NCBI GenBank assembly: GCA_030762895.1 | Contig: CM061070.1 | Span: 105,487,054-105,551,053 of the forward strand | DNA: 64,000 bases | Source: Sophora flavescens | Taxonomy: Eukaryota; Streptophyta; Magnoliopsida; Fabales; Fabaceae | Reading direction: 5' to 3' | Shown: positions 10,630 through 22,050 of the stretch, piece after piece | Numbering within the stretch: position 1 is the stretch's first letter | Layout: each line of letters starts with the position of its first letter | Notes under the pieces: model-generated | Told to the model about the DNA's origin: nothing | The model's input: only the letters and a program-made list of their open reading frames with translations | Database searches by the model: none | Translations under genes and position numbers: made by a program

Positions 10630-12458
10630 GGAAGTATTGATGTCAAGTTTGATGACAAACAACCTGATTAGAAATTATCAAAGCTAGATGAAGCTTTTGT
10701 AGATCTTGATCTAAACATTCCAGGAGACTCACAAGAGATAAAAGTTGATGATCAAGCAGATGACCCCACTCAACAACCAGAAACTTCAACTTCTAAACAT
10801 GATTCCATTCAATAATCTTGGTACTTCAAGAATTATCATCCACAAGATCAGATCATTGGAAACCCCAATGACAAGCTAAAAACCAGATCAACCTTCAAAG
10901 AACAAGATATTTCTGCACTAGTCTCTGAGTTGGAACTAAAGGCAGTAGACGAGGCTCTGCTGGACGATGGTTGGATTCTAGCTATGCAAGAAGAACTCAA
11001 TCAGTTTGAAAGAAGTGATGTTTGGACTCTGGTTCCCCTACCCAAAGACAACTCAGTGATTGGAACAAAGTGGGCTTACAGAAACAAACTTGATGAAAAT
11101 GGTAAGGTAATAAGAAACAAAGCAAGACTTGTTGCTCAAGGTTTCTCTCAAGAAGAAGGTATAGATTATACTGAAACTTTTGCACCTGTTGCAAGACTAG
11201 AAGCTATTAGAATTCTACTTTCATTTGCTGCACATCATAGTATTATGCTTTTTCAGATGGATGTTAAAAGTGTTTTTATAAATGGCTTTATTAATGAAGA
11301 AGTTTATGTTATGAAACCTCCGGGTTTTGAGTGTGAAACCCATCCTGAACATGTATATAAGCTTAAGAAAGCTTTGTACGGACTTAAGCAGGCTCCTAGA
11401 GCTTGGTATGACAGACTACGTTCATTTCTTATGGAAAATAGATTCAATAAGGAAAGGTTGACACAACCTTATTTAGAAAATCCAATAAGTCTAATTTCAT
11501 AGTGGTACAAATATATGTTGATGATATTATTTTTGGTGGTACTAATGAGTCTCTATGCCAGGAATTCTCTAAGTTAATGCAGAAAGAGTTTGAAATGAGC
11601 ATGATGGGAGAACTCAAATCCTTCCTTGGACTTCAAGTAAAACAAACCTTGGACAAGGTGCTCGTCCACAAAACTAAGTATACAAAAGAGCTTCTAAATA
11701 ACTTTAAGATGGATGATTGTAAGCCAATGAATACTCCTATGCACTCCACTTCCATACTGAACAAAGATGATAAAGATAAAAAGGTAGACCAAAAGGTATA
11801 CAGAGGTATGATAGGATCTCTCTTATATCTTACTGCGTCTAGGCCTAATATTGTGTTCGGTGTATGTTTGTGTGCTCGATTTCAATCTGATCCTAGAGAA
11901 TCTCACTTATCAGCAGTTAAGAGAATTTTTAGATATTTAAAAGGCACTACTAATCTTGGTTTGTGCTTTAAGAAAAATGTAGATGACAAATTAGTTGGTT
12001 TCTGTGATGACGACTATGCTGGAGGTAGAATTGAAAGAAAAAGCACTAGTAGAGGGTGTCACTTCATTGGAGCTAATCTTGTCTCATGGTTAAGTAAAAG
12101 GCAAAGTACCATTGCCTTATCAACTGCTGAAGCTGAGTATATATCAGCTGCAAGTTGCTGCTCACAACTTCTCTGGATCAAACATTAATTGGAGGACTAC
12201 AATGTGTTTGTAAGTAGTATTCCACTTATGTGTGATAATACTGCTGCAATAAATCTATCTAAGAATCCAATTTTGCATTCCAGAGCTAAGCATATAGAGA
12301 TTAAACATCATTTTATTAGGTATTATGTACAAAAAGGTGTATTTGATATACAATTTGTTGATACTGACCATCAATGGGCAGATATCTTTACTAAACCTCT
12401 TCCAGAGGACAGATTTATCTTTATTAGGAAGCATCTTAATATGATATGTGTGGATTGA
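10630..12458 (+). pseudogene. Sirevirus C pol remnant: RT and RNase H only
   Basis: Directly after the gag stop the sequence reads as the post-integrase linker (IDVKFDDKQPD, then YFKNYHPQDQIIGNP) and continues into RT (WAYRNKLDENGK, FQMDVKSVFING, LYGLKQAPRAWYD, YVDDIIFGGT) and RNase H (FCDDDYAGGR, ADIFTKPLPEDRF). Protease, GAG-pre-integrase and integrase are missing without filler. Further breaks are a frameshift near 11450 and a TAA after LLWIKH at about 12187. The element would need all of these functions in trans. Confidence 0.9.
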
Positions 12459-12947
12459 TTTAGGCGTCTAGCCTTGAGAAAAACTTGTTTTGTTAATCTT
12501 GCGTCTATTACCTATGCACGTCTAATACCTATTAAAAGTTGTGCGTCTGTTGCATGTTGTGTTGCACGTCTATATGTCACGTCCACTGTTGTTGGTTACC
12601 GCGTCTATTGCATAGTTTCAGATGAGTCCACATCTGCCTATGTTTAAGCATATTTTTATTTTTTATTAAATGTATTTATTTTGTCTCAATGAAAAATTTA
12701 TCCTTTATTCTCTTTGCTGAGTCAGTACGTCCATCAATCCCATCAAGACCTTTTTATAGTTCCAAGTTACCAACGCCGTTCTATCCATAATAACATGTCA
12801 TGTCAAAAGTTTTTTTTAAACCTTTGGGATTCAAAAATCTTTTAAAAGTAATCTTTTTCCTCTGAGAAAAACTTTACACTTCCCTAACCTCTCGAGCTAT
12901 CTGTCTCTCTCTTTGCTTTCAAACCCTAAGCTCTATGTTCACCTAAA
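12459..12947 (+). other. Sirevirus C pol-env spacer
   Basis: No ORF. It holds a cluster of CGTCTA and near-identical CGTCTG/CGTCCA motifs (12460-12740) and ends in a pyrimidine-rich leader containing AAACCCTAAG just before the env-like ATG. Confidence 0.6.
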
Positions 12948-15900
12948 ATGGCTGCTTCTTCAACCTTCAACGTGGACAGGCTAACTTGGCAGATAAGCAT
13001 CATTTCAACTTTGGAGTGTTACAAGACTACAACTTAGACATAAGCAAGTATGTTAATGCAGTTGGGTGAGGAGCACTCTTCATAGAGAAAGTCTCTGTCT
13101 TTCCCAACCTGATTAGGGATTTCTGGAGGAATGTTCAAGTGACTGATACTGACTTCTTCTCTGCTGTGTTAAGAAAGAAGATTGTAGTCTCGGAGAAGAC
13201 TATTGCTGATGCTATTTTCTATGCTCAGGAAGGTTTGGTTTTTACTGAGTCACGGGAAGCTGATTTGGGTGGCTGAGACCATTGAAGTTTATCTCATGAA
13301 ATAAGACACAGTCAGAACTCACACTTGGAAAGCTGTTGAAATGAATGACATTGTTTGTATCCTTCATCAGCTTCTTAATAAGGTAGTTCTTCATAAGGTT
13401 GAATCCAAAGACAACCTCTCCTCTCTGTACAAATTCTGCCTTTGTCATCTTCTCACTGAAACGAAGATCAATCTTCCAAGAATTCTGCATGGAAGATTTA
13501 GAGATGCTGTGATGAACAAGAAAAGACTCTCAACATTTCCTTATTGCCATCTTATTTCTAAGATTTTCGAGGCTCAAGGAATTCACGACATTCTTGCTGT
13601 AAGGACTCCTGAAGAGCAAGCTAGGATCTTAACTGAAAAACCAATGTCGGTTGCAGACTTTGGTAAAATGAATATAGCTAACATGAACCTCAGTACCAAT
13701 GTTGCTACTGCAATGGCCAAAACTGAGGAGCTGATGAAAATGAAAGAGGAAATGGTGGAACTGAGGCTATAGAGCCAAAGAATAATATCAAGAAAAAGAC
13801 CACTGCAGCAAGAAAGCCTGCCAAGAGACCAGCTGGTGGCATTGTTATCAGGGAATCTTCTGATGCTCCTGCTGTGAAGAAGCAAAGAAGAGTTATCTTC
13901 TCAGACAATGAGGATGAGGAAGCTGATGAGGACAGAGTTCCTATCAGTACCATCCTGAAGAAGCAGAAAACTTATGTTGCTGTTGCTGAGGCCATTGTGC
14001 CTGTCTCAATAAAACCTAGAAGGCAACCAGCAAGAAAGACTAGAACAACTAAGACTTCTAAGGTAACCATCTCTGCTAGTGATCCTGTTCAAATAGTAGT
14101 AGATGCCTTAGTGTCTAGTCTAGAAACTAGAGTTGATGTTGTTCCTGTTGCTGTTACATCTGATTATAACATTGTTGTCTCCACTCTAGACGATGTATAC
14201 ATTCCCACACCCCTCTCACCCCAACCAACACAAATTGACCAAACCATAAACTTGCCTACATCTTCACTTGCTCACTCACAAATAGCCACCTCATTCAGAC
14301 CACAATTTCAACCAATTATCCCTGTCGATGATCCCTGGTTAAATCAACCAGATGATGGCATTTCCCCTAGTGCTCCCTTCCCAAAACCCTTAAGAACCTT
14401 ATTTCCCTTCATCCCAATTTTTGTTATTTATGATGCAAATCTGAGGATTGGGCCAAAGTAAAAAAGGAATGGAGAGTTCTGTTTCTCACTCACCAACCTG
14501 AACCTGAACATATTCCTAACAGGTGGTACCACCTACCAGAGTATGAGGAAGAAATAAGCCCACCCGTTGAACCCTTCCATTTACCTCATCCTGACTGCAA
14601 ATTAATCACAAAAGTGCCTTCACAAATGCACAACAACATAGGACCCTTAGTCACTCACCTGCCACTAATAAAATTCCCCCCCAGAAAAATCTATCCTAAC
14701 CTTGTCAAAACTCCACCTCTCTTACCCCTCAATGATGGAGTTGAGAGACACATCATACCTGTATGGGAGATAGGCCTTAAAAGAAAGAATCTTCCTACTA
14801 TCCCTGAAAGAAGAGCAAGATCGTCAAAGCATATTCCTATAATCATGACCATTGACACAAAATGGGTATCCTTTGAGCATCCCAGAGTCTATGGGAGGGC
14901 CTCTGATTTCTTCCTAGATCAGCTCATCTATGAAATGCTGAAGTGGGAATTCAGTGATTTCAGAGTTGATAGAGCCGCACATTTTGTCCCTCCATCCTGG
15001 CTGAGACATAGTGAAGCAACCAGAGTTGGAATCATGCTTTACAGAATCTGTCCAAGACTGCTGATGATTGATCTGAATAAGGACAAGGACAAGAAGAACA
15101 GAAGATTCAAAGGAGTTATGCCAGAAAATGAATCTGCAATGCTTGATCTACATCAAGAAACTTTTGACTACTCCATGCTGGATTTCTTTTTGCATATTGA
15201 ATCCATTGGGTTGATCAATGAACAACGTGCTGCAGATTTCTGGAAATCTCATATTATTCACCGCACACGAGAAGCATCTTCCTCTAGACTGACCCAAGAA
15301 GAGAAGAAGGAAATTTCGAAAGTCAGGAAAGTGTGGTCATTCTAACTTTCGGTAAATGATCTATAAAGACATTTGGGGACTTCCATAACAAGCCGATATG
15401 TGGAGTTCTCCTACCCCATCATATGGGCAAAGGAAGTATCAGTGACCCCTTTACCCCTTCTAGTGGTTAATCCTACTTCGTCTTCACCTCCTTTTGAGCT
15501 CCTTGAAGGTGAAATTGTAGTTAAAGGGACCAGGCATGAATGCCACTATTTTTGGCTCAGCTGGTCATGAAGAAGAAACTACCGAGTCCTTCTCCAAACA
15601 AAGCTCATCAGGAAAGAACTCTTCTCAACCACTATCTTTGGCTATGATGCACCCTTCAGATCGCCCTGAACACTCCAGAGCCTTAAGCACTTTTCAAGAA
15701 TCTGCTGAGAGTTCAAGACAACATGCTCTGCCACAGAACCTTAAAGAGATACTTGGCAAAATAGTTGATGACAGAGTTGGCAAGTTAGTTGATGAAAAGG
15801 TTGAGAAGATGACTGAGAAAATTAAGGAGGATGTCCAACAACAAGTTCAAACATCAATGGCTCCAACCTTAGAAGTTGTCAACAAAATGCTGAAATTCAT

Positions 15901-15961
15901 GATGGATTTCAAGAAAAGCCAGACTCAGAACCGTCCACCTCCACCACCTCCTCCTGCCTAA
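12948..15961 (+). pseudogene. Sirevirus C env-like ORF
   Basis: The third ORF begins MAASSTFNVDRLTWQ and is broken into pieces at about 12948-13340, 13341-13772, 13874-14461, 14614-15345, 15373-15570 and 15536-15961. Visible parts are an N-terminal globular region, a Lys/Arg-rich stretch (KKQRRVIFSDNEDEEADED), a Pro/Ser/Thr-rich middle, a helical segment rich in VDDRVGKLVDEKVEKM that could form a coiled coil, and a C-terminal proline run. This is the usual Sirevirus env-like arrangement. I see no clear membrane anchor. Frame changes and stops between the pieces make it non-functional. Confidence 0.75.
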
Positions 15962-16389
15962 CCTTAACCATTTATCTTTCTTTTATATATTGACAATGAT
16001 GGTCCACTCCTTTTTACCTTTTTGGCTGATGACAAAAAAGGGGAGAAAGGAAAGAAAAGAGATCTTTTTTGAAAAGATCATATTTGTCTGCATATGTATA
16101 TTCTGTTTTGTCTGCATATGCATATTCTATTTTCTACTTGATAACTGCTCTGATACTTATGTTTGCCTATTTGCTCTGATATCTGTTGACTATGCTTATT
16201 TATTCCATCATATATACTCTAAGTTTGATAAGTTGTTGCACTTATCTATTAGCTCATATGAAGTTTGCCTCGTATGCATTTACTGATTATTTATCTGAAT
16301 TCTTTGTCTTAGGGGGGGCCCCTACAGGCTCTCTTAGACTTTGCTTTTCAAATTTAATTAGTTTTTATCATCATCAAAAAGGGGTAGAT
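15962..16389 (+). other. Sirevirus C 3' UTR and polypurine tract
   Basis: No credible gene. Two purine tracts are present: AAAAAAGGGGAGAAAGG at about 16033 and AAAAAGGGGTAGAT directly before the 3' LTR at 16376-16389. Two purine tracts are typical of Sireviruses. Confidence 0.75.
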
Positions 16390-18022
16390 TGTTGGAACCA
16401 AAGTGGTTTTGGACTAAATAATCTTTATGTTTTGATGTTAACAAAAAGATTAAATTTGTTTGGTAAAGTGTTAGTTGAGATCTAACATGTGCTTTCAGTT
16501 ATGCGGGAATATTTACATATACGTAATAGAAACTTGGGATAAGTTTTCATTGAAAAATAAGCGTCCACCCTTGTAGACGGGATGCTCAATGTTTTGGTAA
16601 AAGTTATTTATTTGTTTGTTTGAGTAGACTGATTTACTTAAGTAGACGAGGCTCTAAATGCTTACTAGACGGAAATCAAAATAACTTCTTAAATACAGCA
16701 AGTCCAAAGACTTGATAGTAAACGTGTCTAGATTGTCACGTAAGCAGACGAAAGTAATTGGTAAAATTGAATGAACTGAAAAATAAAGTAAACAGGTAGA
16801 CGAGCTCTACCTGCAACGTCGCTAGATGGAGATCTTTATAACTCATTAAGGAATAGCAAGTCCAAAGACTTGATAGACGAGAGGATATGCCACGTCATCG
16901 GACGAGCAAAATAATTTGTTGAAACAGACTTTGTCTCATATATAACTAAGTAGACGAAGTTTTTAAAGTAGACGAGCTCCATCTTTGAATAAATAAATAC
17001 AATCTGAAACTCTTGAATTTATTTCAAATGATTGATATTTATTTGAATAGAATATTTGTTCTTCACATTTATTTTATCTGCTTTAATGTTTTACCTGATT
17101 GTAAAAGAAACATAGTACCATCAAGAAATTCAAAAAGCAGAATCGTACAATGAGATACTGCAAAACGATCTGTACGATGACAACCTTATGACTTAAAAAC
17201 TGGATTGTACACAAAGGAGGAACAACAAGTTCTCAAGCTGCAATACTCAGAGCAGTAAGCCTCCAACTTTATGCTATATCGATAACCAAGAGTACTATTC
17301 AGCATTGCCACAGTCAAGCTATCAGTCACAATGGATATCATGCATTAAATACTATCTCTAAACGGGATTATTCAAAATAACCGTTGAAGAAATACAAGTG
17401 AAGAAGAAGGTCACTATAAATAGAAGACATGAGATACTGAAGAACGACACTCTGGCCTGCACAACCTTGCTAGCTCAACTTTTGCCAATCGATAATCACT
17501 CATTCTAATATTCTTTCAAAAGCAAGAGTCAGTATTCCTTAGTTTGAATATTGTGAAAATATTCATCTGATCTTAAACTTTCATATCCTCACAGATAGTG
17601 AGTTAAAAAGATCAAACGTTAAATCTCTTTATTAGAGTTAGAGCCTGAAGAGGCTTGGTAAGAAAGAAATACTTGTAGCCTGAAGAGGTGTTGAATACTT
17701 GGTTGTAATCTATTTGGGAAATAGTGGAGAAAAACCTTCAAGTAGAAGGGACTGGACGTAGCTCTTGGTTGGAAGAGAGTGAACCAGGATAAAACATCTT
17801 GTGTGAATTTTCTCTCCTAAACTCTTACAGCTTTATTTGTTTCTTTCTAACTGAGGGGTTTTGATATTGCTTTTGTTAAAGCTTTTTAAAAGACCTATTT
17901 CTTTGTGCTTGCTTCTGATTCTAATCTCCTTGTGTGCAAAAATTGTTTTAAAGGTTGTTTTCGAAAATTATTAAAAAAACACAATTCAACCCCCCTTCTT
18001 GTGTTTGCCCATGTCAACTTCA
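16390..18022 (+). repeat. Sirevirus C 3' LTR
   Basis: Same length and ends as the 5' LTR. The TATA box is at about 17415 and the AGCCTGAAGAGGCT hairpin at 17642-17655. Substitutions against 7227-8859 are scattered, so insertion is not very recent. Confidence 0.95.
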
Positions 18023-18560
18023 AAAATTCCTACCCTCATAATCAATTATTGACCGGAAATCATGTGAACCAAACCCCAAGGGGTATCTCCTGTCACTCCC
18101 TATCACAAAATCCTAGTTTAAGAGTCGGAATGTAATCTGTCCCTCAAGGCAATGTGGCCCTTGCACAATTTCCTCATTTAGAGAGCTCAAGAACTCCAGA
18201 GTAGGGCCAGTAAATGCAGGGTAGCGGGTGCTAGCAAACTCGCTACACCCTATGTTTTCCAACATCCAGTTGATGTCAACAGTCAGCACTAGAGTGTCTA
18301 TGCAGGCATCATCCATGTACTTTGTTTGAACTATTTTTCTATTTTTCAAAACATTAAACCTATTTTGTTGAGCATTATTTTTGAAAACAATCCCATATCC
18401 ATGCTCATCAGTTTCAGAATCAGAAGAGTCAGAAGAGTTACCTAAGTTCCTGTTTCCCCTTGTACGAGGGCGTGCGGCTTCGCTTGCCCTTTGGCGCTTG
18501 CTTGCCATGATTTCTCCAATGAATCCTAAAGCACCAGATTGCACAATCCCTTCTTGAACT
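18023..18560 (-). pseudogene. Athila extra ORF (ATHILA family), 5' part
   Basis: The N-terminal half of the extra ORF on the minus strand, starting near MASKRQRASEAARPRT (about 18506) or slightly upstream. It has a basic/serine-rich start, an acidic stretch (SSDSSDSETDEH) and the family-typical segment FASTRYPAFTGPTLEFLSSLNEE. A TAG at about 18113 ends the open frame, although the same frame remains readable up to the Sirevirus C insertion at 18022. The remaining C-terminal half lies at 6660-7226. No catalytic motif is seen. Confidence 0.75.
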
Positions 18561-19509
18561 TTTTCTGCAAATTCGAATTTTAGAGGCTAGGGTTTCAAAA
18601 TTGGGACTTTTTGAATTGGTCTAAATTGAAGGAATTGGCTTGTGGGTTTTGTTGGGTTGGGTCTAGGAAGGAAGGAAACTAAGTTTGTTTGGCATGGGTG
18701 TCATGGAGGAGGTGGATTTTGAAACTTTTAGTTGAGTGGGTATGGTGGAGGTTGTGAGGAGATGAAGAAGAAGATGAGAAGGAGAAGAGATAATGGGTTA
18801 TTTGTAGGAGTGATGTGGTGATGAGTGTGTGAAAAGAGATGGAGGAGTGGAGCTTTGAGATGGTGGCTATGGAGGTAGAAGAGGAGAGGTTGAAGAAGGG
18901 TGCTAGGGTTGTGTTAGTGAAATACTGAAGCAAGGGACGAAATTTGGTTTAAAAACTCAGCAGCATCGTGTCAAGCCCGTGACCATCATCACAGGCAGGC
19001 CGTGACCAATTCAGGTCATGGTGCATGTCTTCATCACAGGCGTGAGAGACATCACGGCCTAGCCGTGACCAATTCTGCTTCTACTGGGCTCATTCCATCA
19101 CCGGCGTGAAGTATATCACGATTGGGCCATGAGGCGTTATGTTCCTGGATTCTTCACATCACTCCGTGGAGGGCTTTCACAGCTAGGCCGTGTTCCTTTC
19201 TGATCTTCAGCCGTTGGCCCATCACGGCCGTGACCCTTGTCACGGCCTGGCGTGATCAATTCTGGTCTTACCCCCCCTTTTTTTTCACATCATGGCCAGG
19301 CCATGATCTCCTCTGACTTCATTTTCCCCATGCCTTTTTGCTCTTCATGCCTTCCTAACCTGAAAAAATACTTGGCAAATCCATTAATTTGTGATATTTC
19401 TTCTCTTAATCTTCTCAAATTATTCAAAAACAAATTTAAAAGGGAAAGAAAGCTTGGGTTGCCTCCCAAGAAGCGCTTATTTACGGTCCTAAGCTTGACC
19501 ATACTCCCT
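18561..19509 (-). other. Athila spacer between integrase and extra ORF
   Basis: No gene. It is GA-rich on the plus strand at 18660-18930 and holds a palindromic minisatellite at 18960-19312. Short ORFs here are low-complexity. Confidence 0.6.
18960..19312. repeat. GGCCGTGA palindromic minisatellite in the Athila spacer
   Basis: About five degenerate units of 60-70 bp. Each has paired arms such as ATCACGGCC and GGCCGTGA separated by a few bases and followed by CAATTCTG-like sequence (seen near 19006, 19067 and 19253). It shares its core with the arrays in the Athila LTRs and in the CACTA elements. Confidence 0.75.
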
Positions 19510-21432
19510 TCAATCCTTTGTTGATGGATCGAGGAGGGAAAGTGCAACCTCCTGTTCAAGTGGATGTTTTCCAAGGTAGTGCTTCAACCTCTGTCCATTG
19601 ACCTTGAATGTTCCACGTTCCTGGTTCCAAACCTTGACGGCACCATATGGAAATACTTTCATAACTTTATATGGTCCGGACCATTTAGACTTGAGCTTTC
19701 CTGGGAATAACAGCAGCATTGAGTTGTAGAGTAGCACCAGTTCTCCTTCATGGAATTCTCTACGAAGGATATGATTATCATGCCATTTCTTTGTTCTCTC
19801 CTTGTAAGATATCGCGGGCTCATAAGCATCCAATCTTAGCTCATCAAGTTCATGAAGTTGAAGGACTCTCTTTTCTCCGGCGGCCTTGGTATCAAAATTT
19901 AGCATCTTAATAGCCCACAAGGCCTTATGCTCAAGCTCGACTGGGAAGTGACACGGCTTCCCGTAAATAAGTCTAAAAGGTGTCATCCCAATAGGAGTCT
20001 TGTAAGCCGTACGGTAGGCCCAAAGAGCATCGTCAAGCTTTAATGGCCAATCCTTTCTCGAACTTGAAACAGTCTTCTCTAGAATGCTCTTTATCTCTCG
20101 GTTGGAAACTTCGACTTGGCCACTTGTTTGAGGATGGTAAGGTGTAGCAACCTTATGAGTGACTCCATATTTGAGTAGGAGTTTTTCAAATTGTTTTTCA
20201 ATGAAGTGTGATCCTCCATCACTAATAACGACCCTTGGGATTCCAAACCTTGGAAAAATCACTTTCTTGAATAGCTTGATCACGGTTTTTGAATCACTTG
20301 TTGGGGATGGAATGGCTTCCACCCATTTAGAGACGTAATCAACGGCTACAAGAATGAACTTGTTGTTACAATAGGTAGGAAAGGGTCCCATGTAGTCAAC
20401 TCCCCAAACATCAAATATCTCCACTTCTAGCATCGTGTTGAGTGGCATTTCATGCTTCTTGGAGATGTTTCCCGTCCTTTGACATGGATCACAAGCAAGC
20501 ACAAACATCCGGGCATCTATGAAAATTTGAGGCCAATAGAAACCGGCTTGAAGCACCTTGGTCGCTGTCTTTGAGGCACTAGCATGTCCTCCATAAGATG
20601 AGGAATGATAACAACTCAGGATACTTGGGACCTCGACATCTGGAACGCACCTTCTATAAATGATATCCGCGCACTTGCGGAAAATGTAAGGCTCATCCCA
20701 CACGTAATTCATAAGATCGGAAAAGAACTTCTTCTTCTGTTGATAATTGAACTCCAGTGGTAGAATCCCACACACAAAATAATTCACGAAATCCGCATAC
20801 CATGGAGTACCCTCTCCCGAGATGGCAAACAGCTGCTCATCGGGGAAAGAATCATCTATAGGCAAGTTGTCCTTCTCATGTTCCAATGGTTCAAGTCTAG
20901 ATAAGTGGTCCGCAACCAAATTCTCTGTCCCTTTCCGATCCCGGATCTCCAAGTCAAATTCTTGCAAGAGAAGGATCCATCGGATGAGCCTAGGATTTGC
21001 TTCCTTCTTACTCATTAAGTACTTTAGTGCGGAGTGGTCGGTGTACACAATGACTTTTGACCCCACAAGGTATGATCTGAACTTCTCAAATGCAAAGACA
21101 ACCGCGAGCAACTCTTTCTCAGTGGTGGCATAATTGTCTTGAGCTCCATCTAGAGTTTTGCTTGCATAGTAAATTGCATGGACCTTCTTGTCTATTCTTT
21201 GTCCCAACACTGCTCCCACGGCGTAGTCACTAGCATCACACATTACTTCAAATGGCTTATTCCAATCAGGTGTTTGCAAAATGGGAGCGGTTGTCATAGC
21301 TTCCTTAAACCTACAAAAGGCACTCAAACATTCCTCATTAAAATCAAATGGAACAACTTTCATCGATAAGTTAGATAAAGGTTTAGAAATTTTTTTAGAA
21401 ATCTTTGATGAAACGCCGGTAAAACCCGGCAT
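19510..21432 (-). pseudogene. Athila RNase H and integrase
   Basis: A long open frame of 640 codons encodes the C-terminal half of gypsy pol. RNase H shows MCDASDYAVGAVLGQ, TTEKELLAVV and TDHSALKYLMSKKE. Integrase follows with its zinc-binding region ending CDPCQRTG, a catalytic core with VDYMGPFP, ISDGGSHF and the E of SGQVEVSNREIKSILE, and a C-terminal domain with KLKSKWSGPYKV. It would degrade the RNA strand and insert the cDNA. This domain block looks intact, but it is separated from RT by a frameshift near 21400 and from its gag by further breaks. Confidence 0.93.
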
Positions 21433-22050
21433 ATCCCAAGAAACTTCTTACTCCTTTCACATTTACCGGTGGGGGAAATTTTTCAATAACATCAATTTTG
21501 GCCCTATCCACCTCAATACCTCTTCCAGAAATCAAGTGCCCAAGCACTATACCTTCGTTTACCATAAAATGACATTTTTTCCAGTTCAATACCAAATTAG
21601 TTTCTTCACAACGGTGCAAAATCTTAGACAAATTTGTTAAACAATCATCAAAGGTAGTTCCATATACAGAAAAATCATCCATAAAAACCTCCATGATGTT
21701 TTCAATAAATTCAGAAAAAATTGCAGTAATGCATCTTTGAAAAGTAGCCGGTGCATTACATAGACCAAAAGGCATTCTCCTATAGGAAAAAGTACCATAG
21801 GGACAAGTAAACGTGGTCTTTTCTTGATCACTAGGATGTATAGGAATTTGATTAAAATCGGAATAACCTCCAAGTAACAAAAGTATGAATGCCTAGCTAA
21901 CCTTTCAAGCATTTGATCAATAAATGGGAGAGGGAAGTGATCTTTTCTTGTTGCCTTATTTAACTTCCTATAATCAATGCACATTCTCCAGCCGGTTACC
22001 GTCCTAGTAGGGATTAGTTCATTATTTTCATTTTGAATAACAATTATCCC
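21395..22050 (-). pseudogene. Athila reverse transcriptase
   Basis: RT in two frames: 21637-21984 has CIDYRKLNKATRKDHFPLPFIDQML, and 21395-21880 has IPIHPSDQEKTTFTCPYGTFSYRRMPFGLCNAPATFQ and the catalytic FMDDFSVYG. A one-base loss near 21870 (after FCYLE) shifts the frame. A TAG near 22050 separates RT from the protease segment, and a second frameshift near 21400 separates it from RNase H. FMDDFSVYG is characteristic of the Athila branch. Confidence 0.92.

Larger units (their letters stand above)
7227..18022 (+). mobile_element. Sirevirus C, complete LTR-to-LTR copia element with internal deletion
   Basis: Two LTRs of exactly 1633 bp (7227-8859 and 16390-18022) begin TGTTGG and end TTCA. 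The flanks AAAAC (7222-7226) and AAAAT (18023-18027) are a probable 5-bp target duplication with one mismatch. Inside are a Met-tRNA primer site, gag, RT/RNase H, an env-like ORF and a purine tract. Protease and integrase are absent. The element sits in the ATHILA ORF of the Athila element and so is younger than it. A solo LTR of the same family lies at 51207-52821. Confidence 0.93.
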
